In this document: positions 32,646 to 39,586 of the stretch, one piece after another
How positions within the stretch are numbered: the stretch's first letter is position 1
How the letters are laid out: each line of letters starts with the position of its first letter
Assembly: GCA_027698105.1 (NCBI GenBank)
Contig: JAQERH010000028.1
Span: 1-39,586, forward strand
Direction of reading: 5' to 3'
DNA from: Lachnospiraceae bacterium AM93-12TA
GTDB lineage: Bacteria; Bacillota; Clostridia; Lachnospirales; Lachnospiraceae
DNA: 39,586 nucleotides
The notes under the pieces: model-generated
What the model was told of the DNA's origin: nothing
Seen by the model: the letters and a program-made list of their open reading frames with translations, nothing else
Databases searched by the model: none
Program-made: the position numbers and the translations under genes

Positions 32646-35475
32646 TAAATCCCTTCCCTCTCTGCAAAAATTTTTCTTCTTCTCCTTTAAATTCCTGACT
32701 GTATATTCTGTCCAGGCGTTCCTGCAGTGCTCTGCCCATATGGCTGGATAATTCACCGTTTTTTTCAAGCCACCACAAAGCCTCCTCCAAAAGCCTTCTG
32801 TCTGCATGAATCCGTTCCCACATCAGCTTCTGATTCTGCCGTCCAAAATCCTTCTCTGAAAGTCCCCAGCTGTAATCTGCATCCTCCCAGTCTCTGACTG
32901 TCCCAGGAATCTCTCCTGTCTCTTCCATCTCCTGTCTATGAACCTCTCTGGCAGAGGGCCTGTACTGTTCGCAGCCAAAGACTTTCCGGTATGCCCGAAG
33001 ATTCATATTGCGGATGCCAGAAGCAAGAATCCAGCTCTGCACACACCTGGAAACCTGGTATTTCGCTTCCTCATATTCCCTGCCAAAAGCACCTGCTTCT
33101 TGGCAAGCCGCCAGCACGCAGAGAAGAAATTCCAGCGCCGCCTCTGCCTCCAGAGCTGCCGGACTCTGTGAAAGAAACTTCGCTTTTTTTAATATTTCTG
33201 ATAAATTTTGAAAAATCTGAAGCATTTCAACTTTCTGTTCTTCTCTGTTTTCCATGTTTCTTTCTGCTAAATTCCTGCTCAGATGTTTTAAATGAAGCTC
33301 TGCCACCTCTCCTTTTTGTCTATCTTCCGGAAACTCCACAGAAAAAGTCTCCCCCAGTTCCATGGTTTCCTGCCATAGCCGGAAAACTTCTTTTGTTCTT
33401 CCAATGGCAGAAGATGCAGAAAATCCAGCTTTCCACACACAGCCCCATATCTCCCGCCGCTCTGTCATCGTTCCGTCTTCAAAATCTCCTGTATAGGGAC
33501 CGTAAAACAGCTCCCTGCCCAGATCTGAAGCTTTTCTGCCCTCAGACTCAAAAGAAAGGCACAGCAGATCAAACCGTTTTAAATCATAAGCTGCCGGAAA
33601 ATACAGAAATTTTTCCACCGAGTCTAAAATTTCAGCACATAATAAAGACGGATCAGAGGAGAGCCGGACACCGGCTGTCTGGATCCCTGCTTCATCCAAA
33701 GCAAGATCCTCAAAACCAGGCCGAAGCTCCGGCGGCAGCTCCAGCAAAAGCTCCCCACACTCTTCCCAGTACTCCTCCCCGCTGAAACCTTCCTCCCAGG
33801 AACACTCCAAATCCCATAAATCCAGATAAATCCGCTTTATTTTCTGTCTGTAGGATATTATCAGATAAGCCATAGCCTCCTGCCGGTTAAACAGATCAAG
33901 CCCCGGACTTCCTGAAAGCTCCATTCCCTCTGAAAGCTTTTCTGCTGTATCAATTCCTGCAGCCAGAAGCACCTTCAGAATGGTCTCCCTTTTATAAGCC
34001 TGGTAAGGCCCTTTCTTTCCCAAAATCCAATGCTGGTAATTATTTTTCAGCAGATGAAACAAAACAGAGCTGTCCTGCCTTTTCCCTCCGAATACGGACG
34101 CTCCGTTTTTCAGAACCGGGAGCATCAGATCCGTCATCAGGCGGCTGTTGGAGGTTTCCGCCTCAATCAGCCGGTTCACTGCCTCTCCGCCGTATGAAAA
34201 CGACAGCCTTCCATCTGTCTTTCCCGGATCCCTGTCCCCATTTGTAAGGCAGAGGCTTCTGTATCTTCTCGGATTCACGGTCCGTTCAGACGGCCTCCTT
34301 CTCTCTGTTAAGAATCCCTGATTCTGCCCTCCTTTTCCCGCCTGGGCATACAGCCGCATAATAGCCGAATACCTGCGCCAGTGAGCCTCACTGCAAAAGT
34401 CTGGAATTTCTCTGCAAAAGGAGTCAAACGCGGTATCCAGATCTGCTGCAGAAGCCAGCGTCAGCCGGTTTATCTGGTCTGCTGCTGCCCGCGTTCCCCG
34501 GTTCGCTCTTGTCAGTTCATTGCGCCTGCGAAGTTCCTGAATCCCCTGCTCTCTTTTCTCTTTGCTCCTGTATCCCATATGGCGGCCAGCGCTTGACAGC
34601 ACTGCCAGAAGCCGCTTCATATCCTCCAGAGTTTCCCCATTAAATACATCGATCTTCTCCAGGCATTCCACGGAAACGGGAGAAAGAAAGGTACATTTTC
34701 CGCCATCTGAAAAAATCCTTTCCCAGAGCCTTTTATAGTGGCTCTGAAACTCTTCCAGAGGCTCGCTGTTTTCCCAGTCAGGTTCTTTAGCCTCCAGTTC
34801 TACCTGCCTCACCTCTAAATCCAGCCATCTGAGAAGCTTTCTTCCATACTGCTCAAAGCGGCTGCAGACTTCTGCATAAGATATCTGTCCCTCCGGATGG
34901 GTCTCGTTCCACTCCATAAAAAATAAAAATACAGCTTCTTTTAAATCCAGCTGGTAGAGGCGCCTGTATTCATCCCTGTCTTTTCTCCGGCTGAACTCTT
35001 CCAGCATCTCTGTACTCTCCTCCACTGTAAACCCCAGAACCATCATCACATAGAGCACCACATCCCGGCGTTCTGCCGAATACGCTTTTTCAGGAAGATA
35101 TGGGAAAGAATCTTCTGAGCACCAGAGCGAAAGCGTCTGTTCCCACATCTCTCTGGTGAGAAATGTCTCCTCTGACTTATTCCGCTCCTCACTCAGTCCC
35201 CAGCGCATCAGCGCCTTCTGACTTTGCTGGTCTGAAAGCCTTCCGGCAGCCCAGAAAACGGCGTCCTCCGCCGTTTCCCCTCTCCCTTCCTCTGCTTCCT
35301 GACGCCTGTAAACCTTCAAAAGTGTTTCCCGAAACACCTTTTCCCGGCGTTTCTGTCTTCCCAGTTCTCTATAACAATCCATAGAAAAATCATAAAAATC
35401 TTTCATGGGTGTCAGCATTGCATCGTATATTTCTCTCTGCCGGGCATTCCGGCTCTTACTTTTTCTTTCTGCCAT
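32635..35475 (-). CDS. Large protein of unknown function, first gene of STAND operon
   Basis: A 946-aa soluble protein with no domain I recognise, no transmembrane helix and no signal peptide. It is highly charged and predominantly helical by composition, with repeated Trp-rich helices (for example YRQKIKRIYLDLWDLECSWEE and LLEEALWWLEKNGELSSHMG). Its end overlaps the kinase-NACHT start by 11 bases, so the pair is translationally coupled and presumably works together, for example as a kinase substrate, adaptor or effector. The ATG lies 12 bases after AAGGAG, a long spacing that suggests modest expression. Upstream there is a TATAAT at 35521-35526 without a convincing -35. Confidence 0.8.
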   Translation of the reverse strand: MAERKSKSRNARQREIYDAMLTPMKDFYDFSMDCYRELGRQKRREKVFRETLLKVYRRQEAEEGRGETAEDAVFWAAGRLSDQQSQKALMRWGLSEERNKSEETFLTREMWEQTLSLWCSEDSFPYLPEKAYSAERRDVVLYVMMVLGFTVEESTEMLEEFSRRKDRDEYRRLYQLDLKEAVFLFFMEWNETHPEGQISYAEVCSRFEQYGRKLLRWLDLEVRQVELEAKEPDWENSEPLEEFQSHYKRLWERIFSDGGKCTFLSPVSVECLEKIDVFNGETLEDMKRLLAVLSSAGRHMGYRSKEKREQGIQELRRRNELTRANRGTRAAADQINRLTLASAADLDTAFDSFCREIPDFCSEAHWRRYSAIMRLYAQAGKGGQNQGFLTERRRPSERTVNPRRYRSLCLTNGDRDPGKTDGRLSFSYGGEAVNRLIEAETSNSRLMTDLMLPVLKNGASVFGGKRQDSSVLFHLLKNNYQHWILGKKGPYQAYKRETILKVLLAAGIDTAEKLSEGMELSGSPGLDLFNRQEAMAYLIISYRQKIKRIYLDLWDLECSWEEGFSGEEYWEECGELLLELPPELRPGFEDLALDEAGIQTAGVRLSSDPSLLCAEILDSVEKFLYFPAAYDLKRFDLLCLSFESEGRKASDLGRELFYGPYTGDFEDGTMTERREIWGCVWKAGFSASSAIGRTKEVFRLWQETMELGETFSVEFPEDRQKGEVAELHLKHLSRNLAERNMENREEQKVEMLQIFQNLSEILKKAKFLSQSPAALEAEAALEFLLCVLAACQEAGAFGREYEEAKYQVSRCVQSWILASGIRNMNLRAYRKVFGCEQYRPSAREVHRQEMEETGEIPGTVRDWEDADYSWGLSEKDFGRQNQKLMWERIHADRRLLEEALWWLEKNGELSSHMGRALQERLDRIYSQEFKGEEEKFLQRGKGFSGR

Positions 35476-35577
35476 TTTACGTCACGGCTCCTTTTCACGC
35501 TGCTTATAATATCATGAACTATTATACAGACTATCCAACGCAAAATATTAAAAAAGAGGGGGGATAGGCTGCAGCTA

Positions 35578-35606
35578 TTTTCAAAAAGAATATTCTGTGC
35601 TACACT
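35578..35606 (+). promoter_or_regulatory. Possible promoter of the CDF transporter
   Basis: TTTTCA (35578-35583), 17-base spacer, TACACT (35601-35606). Both hexamers match consensus at four of six positions, just ahead of the gene's leader. Confidence 0.4.
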
Positions 35607-35643
35607 GGTACACATGACTTTATTATTAGGAAGGTGACTTATC

Positions 35644-36555
35644 ATGTATTCCCATTCACAGGAATGCGCTGAAGAATTATTGGAAAAACGAATCTTACTA
35701 ATTTCCCTGATTTCCGGCATTGGTTTTGTTATTGTCGAATTAATTTATGCCATATACAGCCATTCCCAGTCCACTCTGATGGACGCGCTGTATGACGCTT
35801 CTGAGCTGGTGTTTATTATCCTGCTATTATTTTTGACGCCTTTGTTCCACCGCCCTATTTCTGAGAAGCATCCTTATGGATTTTTTCAGCTGGAATCCTT
35901 TTTTATTTTAATCAAAAATATTATGCTGATTTCAGTAACTGCCAGCGTTCTGACAAGCGTCGTTGAAAAGCTGTTTTCAGGCGGCAGCGCCGTCAATAAA
36001 GGGCAGGTCTCCCTGTTTCAGCTGGCCCTCGGACTGGTCAGTTTTCTGATTTTGCTCCTTATGAAATGGATGAGCCAGAATATCTCCTCTCCTACTGTAA
36101 AAGCAGAGATACTTGGATGGAAAATGGATGTAGCATACAGCCTTGGAATGTCTTTTGCATTTTTTATTGCAGTGCAGCTGCAGCATACTCCTCTGGCCTT
36201 TCTTTCCCCGTATTTTGACCAGATTACTGCCATCCTGATTATGCTTTTTATGATCCCGGAAACCATTAAAATGTTAATTGAAACCTTCAGGGAACTGTTT
36301 CTGTTTTCTCCTGATCAGCAGACAGTCACAAGGATCAAGGATATCTCCAGAAAAGTTCTGGAGAGCTATTCCTTTACTCCTGTGTTCTATGACATTGCCC
36401 GAACCGGGCGGAAAATGTGGATCGCTGTCTATTTTTACGTTTCCACAGAAACCGTATCTGTACAAAGCATCCGGGAAGCAGGCAGCTGCTTAAATGAACA
36501 GATTGCCCAGGAATTCCCCAATACCTCCTGCGAAATCATCCTGGACAATCACTAG
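35644..36555 (+). CDS. Cation diffusion facilitator family transporter
   Basis: A 303-aa membrane protein of the CDF (cation efflux) family, proton-coupled exporters of divalent metals. About six transmembrane helices are visible (residues ~16-38, 46-66, 85-108, 120-140, 155-180, 185-205), followed by a cytoplasmic domain of ~95 residues. The helix 2 metal site is DALYD and the HPYGFFQLE motif follows it. In helix 5 the usual H/DxxxD site reads GWKMD, so one ligand seems lost, which raises doubt about the transported ion. The start follows AGGAAGGTGACTTATC. It diverges from the STAND operon without evident functional connection. Confidence 0.85.
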   Translation: MYSHSQECAEELLEKRILLISLISGIGFVIVELIYAIYSHSQSTLMDALYDASELVFIILLLFLTPLFHRPISEKHPYGFFQLESFFILIKNIMLISVTASVLTSVVEKLFSGGSAVNKGQVSLFQLALGLVSFLILLLMKWMSQNISSPTVKAEILGWKMDVAYSLGMSFAFFIAVQLQHTPLAFLSPYFDQITAILIMLFMIPETIKMLIETFRELFLFSPDQQTVTRIKDISRKVLESYSFTPVFYDIARTGRKMWIAVYFYVSTETVSVQSIREAGSCLNEQIAQEFPNTSCEIILDNH

Positions 36556-36575
36556 CGCCAGGATACACTGGCGCT
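36554..36575. terminator. Hairpin between CDF and HD-domain genes
   Basis: AGCGCCAG (36554-36561) pairs with CTGGCGCT (36568-36575) around GATACA, overlapping the CDF stop codon. The T-run after it is weak (GTATTTCC), but its position between convergent genes fits a terminator. Confidence 0.6.
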
Positions 36576-36599
36576 GTATTTCCTGCAAACGGAAACTTA

Positions 36600-37310
36600 T
36601 CAGAAAACATGGTTCATGATTCTGTTTTTCAGATGCATATTAAAAGAATCGTACTCTGCCTGTGTAATAGGCCCCGGACTGTCTGTTTCTTCCTCTATGA
36701 TACTTTGATACAGTTCTCTTCCGTATTCCCCTGCCAGAGCTTCGCAGATCCGCACCCTCTCCTCGATCACCGGAACCTGAATGTGGGCCTTGGCGTCTGC
36801 CGTCTGGAGAAGCATCAGCTTTTGAAATTCCCCGAAGGGCGCCATTTTCAAATGACGTCTTAGATGCTTTTTCCGCAGACTCACATGATCATCATGAAAG
36901 GCAGTGTAGTAAAACAGCCTCTTCTTTTCTGCTTCTGACAGAAACTCTCCCTTCTGCTCCAAGTTCGGTACAATCTTTTCTTTTACAAGCTGCAGGCTTT
37001 TTTCCGGATGCCCATAGTAGTGCATATTGATCTTCCCGTCCCGTTCCCCTTTCGTCTGACACTCCGGTTTTCCAATGTCGTGAAGTAAAGCGGCCAGATA
37101 CAGCATGTCGTCTTCCATTCCCCGCGGCAGGCCAAGAACCGTGTGCAGGCTGTGCTGCCAGAGGTCATACTGATGGGTCCAGTTCTGCTGATCATAATCT
37201 GTCATGATTTCTGCTTCTGGAAGCAGATCCAGGATGTCTGCCCGTCTTCTGTCAATCTCTTCTGGATCTTTCGCATATTTTAATAAATAACACAGTTCTC
37301 TGATATTCAT
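36600..37310 (-). CDS. HD-domain metal-dependent phosphohydrolase
   Basis: A 236-aa HD-superfamily protein. The defining HD pair is LAALLHDIGKPE; upstream His in HQYDLWQHSLH and downstream His in HPEKS and FHDDH complete a likely metal site. Members hydrolyse phosphomonoesters, nucleotides or tRNA ends; the compact size and the preceding NWTHQYDLWQHSLHTV helix resemble the HD half of CCA-adding-type or YqeK-like enzymes, without a specific match. I start at ATG 37310 (after a GGGGGG run), since the upstream ATG at 37349 runs into the gap before the LysR gene. It lies 50 bases after that LysR gene on the same strand. Confidence 0.82.
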   Translation of the reverse strand: MNIRELCYLLKYAKDPEEIDRRRADILDLLPEAEIMTDYDQQNWTHQYDLWQHSLHTVLGLPRGMEDDMLYLAALLHDIGKPECQTKGERDGKINMHYYGHPEKSLQLVKEKIVPNLEQKGEFLSEAEKKRLFYYTAFHDDHVSLRKKHLRRHLKMAPFGEFQKLMLLQTADAKAHIQVPVIEERVRICEALAGEYGRELYQSIIEEETDSPGPITQAEYDSFNMHLKNRIMNHVF

Positions 37311-37360
37311 CTGACGTCCCCCCTGTTCCATGCGTCCTGATAACCGCATTTCTGCTGCAT

Positions 37361-38254
37361 CTACTCTGTCAGTGCTATTTCTTTTTTCAGAGCCGCCAAA
37401 AACTTTTTCGCAGCTTTTGAAAATGACTGATGTTTTTTCCAGACAATGTCTAAATGCGCTTCTAACGGCGGTGTAAGTGGTTTAAAACACAGATTACTGC
37501 TTTCAGATGTATTTACCAGCTTATCTAAGCAGAGGGCATAACCAAATCCCTCATCCACCATAAGAGACGCATTATAAATCAGATTATAGGTGGCCACAAT
37601 ATTTAATTTTTCATAGTCCTGTCCGCTCCACCCGGATAATTCATTGCCAACCAGTGCCTGCCGTGATGTGATAAGCGGAATTGCAGTTAAATCTTCAGGT
37701 GTAATTTTTTCTTTTTGTGCTAAAGGACTGTCTTTTCGCATCAGAAGGCCCCACCTATCTGCTGCAGGTAATTTTATATAATTATACTTTTCTATGTTGG
37801 CAGGTTCAATCAAAACTCCGAAATCAAGCAATCCCTTATCCAGTTTTTCCGTCACATCTTCCGCATTGCCGCTGAACAAGTGATAGCGGATATGAGGATA
37901 ACCTTTTTGAAGATTTTGAGCAATTTGGATAATCAGGCGCATAGCGTCTGTTTCTCCGCTTCCGATATAAATATCGCCACTGATGATTTCATTCGACATA
38001 ATAAATTCAGCTTCTGTTTTATCTACCAGCTGAATGATTTCTTCTGCCCGTTTGCGAAGCAGCATTCCCTCATCCGTTAAAGTAATCTTATGATTCCGTT
38101 TTCCACGGTTAATAAGCCTGGTTTCCAGTTGTTCTTCCAATTCCATCATCTGCCTTGAAAGCGTAGGCTGTGTAATATGCAAATATTCTGCTGCTTTAGA
38201 AATGCTTTCCTCTCTTGCTACAGCAAGAAAATAGCGCAAGACACGAATTTCCAT
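37361..38254 (-). CDS. LysR family regulator, divergent from acetyltransferase
   Basis: A 297-aa LysR-type regulator. Helix-turn-helix YFLAVAREESISKAAEYLHITQPTLSRQMMELE occupies residues about 8-41; the effector domain begins near residue 93 (GDIYIGSGETDAMR). It is divergent from a hexapeptide acetyltransferase and a flavodoxin-like reductase, an arrangement often seen in Clostridia, so it probably controls those genes. Base composition is more AT-rich than in the accessory locus and the block may have been acquired separately. Confidence 0.9.
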   Translation of the reverse strand: MEIRVLRYFLAVAREESISKAAEYLHITQPTLSRQMMELEEQLETRLINRGKRNHKITLTDEGMLLRKRAEEIIQLVDKTEAEFIMSNEIISGDIYIGSGETDAMRLIIQIAQNLQKGYPHIRYHLFSGNAEDVTEKLDKGLLDFGVLIEPANIEKYNYIKLPAADRWGLLMRKDSPLAQKEKITPEDLTAIPLITSRQALVGNELSGWSGQDYEKLNIVATYNLIYNASLMVDEGFGYALCLDKLVNTSESSNLCFKPLTPPLEAHLDIVWKKHQSFSKAAKKFLAALKKEIALTE

Positions 38255-38343
38255 AAGCCAATATCACCTTTTCATTTATTAATAATAATTATAGCTCTGC
38301 TATATATGCCTGTAAAGCATACATTTATATTCTATATAGGTAT

Positions 38344-38373
38344 TTGATGTTTTATATCCGTGCGATATATACT
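38344..38373 (+). promoter_or_regulatory. Promoter of acetyltransferase-reductase operon
   Basis: TTGATG (38344-38349), 18-base spacer, TATACT (38368-38373), about 27 bases ahead of the acetyltransferase ATG. The surrounding 145-base gap is AT-rich with short palindromic steps that could bind the divergent LysR protein. Confidence 0.6.
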
Positions 38374-38399
38374 ATGAATAAAAAAGAGGAGGGACGTCT

Positions 38400-38978
38400 A
38401 TGGAGTTAATTGATTTTTTGAAACATCTGAATGCTGGAAAAACAGTGATCGGAAATTCAGAGATACACCAGTTCATGCACAAAGTCAGTCATGAAGCAAT
38501 GAAAATAACTGCCGAATTAAACGGAAGCTATCATGAACCGGAAGAAATCAGAGAATTATTTTCTGAGTTGATTGGAAAGCCGGTTGACCCGTCATTTGGA
38601 TTATTCCCGCCATTTTATACGGATTGCGGAAAAAATATTACGATTGGAAAAAATGTTTTTATCAATTCAGGATGCCGTTTTCAGGATCAGGGCGGTATTA
38701 CGATTGGCGATGGTGCTTTGATCGGACATAATGTAGTGCTTGCCACATTAAACCACGATTTTTCTCCGAAAAAACGAAGCACCTTACATCCAGCTCCGAT
38801 TATGATTGGAAAAAATGTCTGGATAGGGGCAAATGCTACCGTTGTTCCCGGTGTGACCATTGGAAATGGCGCTATCATTGCCGCAGGCGCAGTTGTCACA
38901 AAAAATGTTCCGGAAAATGTTGTTGCAGGCGGTGTGCCTGCTAAAATAATCAAACGATTAGATACGGAGGAAATGTAA
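38400..38978 (+). CDS. Hexapeptide-repeat sugar O-acetyltransferase
   Basis: A 192-aa left-handed beta-helix acetyltransferase of the maltose/galactoside O-acetyltransferase type. Hexapeptide repeats run from about residue 75 (ITIGKNVFINSGC) to 180 (VVAGGVPAKIIKR), with the protruding NHDFSPKKRSTLHPAPI loop (about residues 117-133) that carries the catalytic His. Maa/LacA family members transfer acetyl from acetyl-CoA to sugars, often for detoxification. The start follows GAGGAGGGACGTCT. Its TAA shares one base with the ATG of the reductase, so the two are coupled. Confidence 0.92.
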   Translation: MELIDFLKHLNAGKTVIGNSEIHQFMHKVSHEAMKITAELNGSYHEPEEIRELFSELIGKPVDPSFGLFPPFYTDCGKNITIGKNVFINSGCRFQDQGGITIGDGALIGHNVVLATLNHDFSPKKRSTLHPAPIMIGKNVWIGANATVVPGVTIGNGAIIAAGAVVTKNVPENVVAGGVPAKIIKRLDTEEM

Positions 38979-39517
38979 TGAGCAAAAAAGTATTGATTAT
39001 TTCTGCCAGTCCGCGAAAAGGCGGAAACTCGGACACTTTAGCAGATGAATTTGCCCGTGGTGCAAAGGAAGCAGGAAATATCGTAGAAAAAGTTTCTCTC
39101 TGCGATAAAACAATTAATTTCTGCAAAGGCTGCCTTGCCTGCCTGAAATGTGGCCGCTGTGTCATTCAGGATGACGCAGTAGAAATTGCCAGTAAAATGC
39201 ATGAGGCAGATGTGTTGGTTTTCGCTACACCGGTTTACTATTATAGTGTCAGCGGCCAGCTAAAAACTATGTTAGACCGGGCGAACCCCTTATATGATAC
39301 AGATTATGCCTTTACTAAAGTGTATTTACTGGCAGCGGCAGCCGAAGCAGAAGTATCGGCTGTGGAAGGAAGCATAACAGCCATACAGGGCTGGGTAGAC
39401 TGCTTCAGCCGCTGTAAATTAGTTGACACGATTTTTGCCGGCGGTGTGAACAGTGTCGGAGAAATCGCCGGACACCCTGCACTTGAAAAAGCTTATCAGA
39501 CAGGAAAAAGCGTCTAG
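38978..39517 (+). CDS. NADPH-dependent FMN reductase / flavodoxin-fold protein
   Basis: A 179-aa flavodoxin-fold oxidoreductase. The FMN phosphate loop is SASPRKGGNSDTL (residues about 9-21). A cysteine-rich segment CKGCLACLKCGRC (about residues 49-61) is typical of the iron-sulfur flavoprotein-like branch. The FATPVYYYSVSGQLKTMLDR segment contacts the flavin. The electron partner and substrate are unknown. It is the second gene of a two-gene operon under the divergent LysR regulator. The frame ends with TAG at 39515-39517 and appears complete. Confidence 0.88.
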   Translation: MSKKVLIISASPRKGGNSDTLADEFARGAKEAGNIVEKVSLCDKTINFCKGCLACLKCGRCVIQDDAVEIASKMHEADVLVFATPVYYYSVSGQLKTMLDRANPLYDTDYAFTKVYLLAAAAEAEVSAVEGSITAIQGWVDCFSRCKLVDTIFAGGVNSVGEIAGHPALEKAYQTGKSV

Positions 39518-39533
39518 CCTGAAGAATGAAAAA

Positions 39534-39586
39534 AGAGACCGTTTCAAGTTTTGTGTAAACTCAAAAAACTGATATAAGATATGTCA
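39534..39586. mobile_element. Possible terminal repeat of another IS (IS256-like)
   Basis: The last bases contain GAGACC...TTTTGTGTAAACTC, whose complement (GAGTTTACACAAAA) resembles terminal inverted repeats I associate with IS256-family elements in Firmicutes. No transposase is inside the window, so the element, if real, lies beyond its edge. Confidence 0.3.

Overview
The window looks like a chromosomal segment of an endospore-forming Clostridia, most likely a Lachnospiraceae relative. GC content is moderate, ribosome binding sites are strong (GGAGG), and there are SpoIID-like and SleB-like cell-wall enzymes, a HAAS/PadR operon and DegV. This placement is inferred from gene content; there is no rRNA in the window. 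I saw no tRNA, rRNA or CRISPR array.

Layout. 1-~765: an IS200/IS605-type element with tnpA only. Its right end carries five hairpins that resemble an omega-RNA scaffold, although no tnpB is present. 899-5363 (minus): SpoIID-like protein, AI-2E-type membrane protein, a probable 6S RNA with its own promoter and terminator, and cytidine deaminase. 5578-7121 (plus): ECF sigma factor with an apparent non-AUG start, zinc-finger anti-sigma factor and a small membrane protein. 7093-8839 (minus): chloramphenicol acetyltransferase-like protein and adenosine deaminase. 9059-12001 (plus): M16-type metalloprotease. 12154-12996 (minus): SleB-type hydrolase. 13344-18340: branched-chain amino-acid genes (leuC-leuD-ybaK with a divergent LysR regulator, then ilvH-ilvC). 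18499-23877 (minus): NudC, HisK-type PHP phosphatase, PgsA-like enzyme, DegV and a PadR-HAAS-membrane protein operon.

24006-35475 (minus) is the accessory highlight. Its first transcription unit encodes a 946-aa protein I do not recognise, a 1548-aa Ser/Thr kinase-NACHT STAND protein with a long sensor-like C-terminus, and a PHP-fold protein that has lost metal ligands. The three genes overlap, and a clean terminator follows them. The second unit encodes a 536-aa stand-alone paralogue of the post-NACHT module, a small HicA-like protein, and a VirD4/TraG-like ATPase with a degenerate Walker B motif. No relaxase, integrase or other conjugation gene accompanies it. The shared module ties the two units together and suggests one signalling or immunity system; that function is inference.

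35644-39586: a CDF-type transporter, an HD-domain hydrolase, then a more AT-rich block with a LysR regulator divergent from a hexapeptide acetyltransferase and a flavodoxin-like reductase. The window ends in what may be the terminal repeat of another IS.
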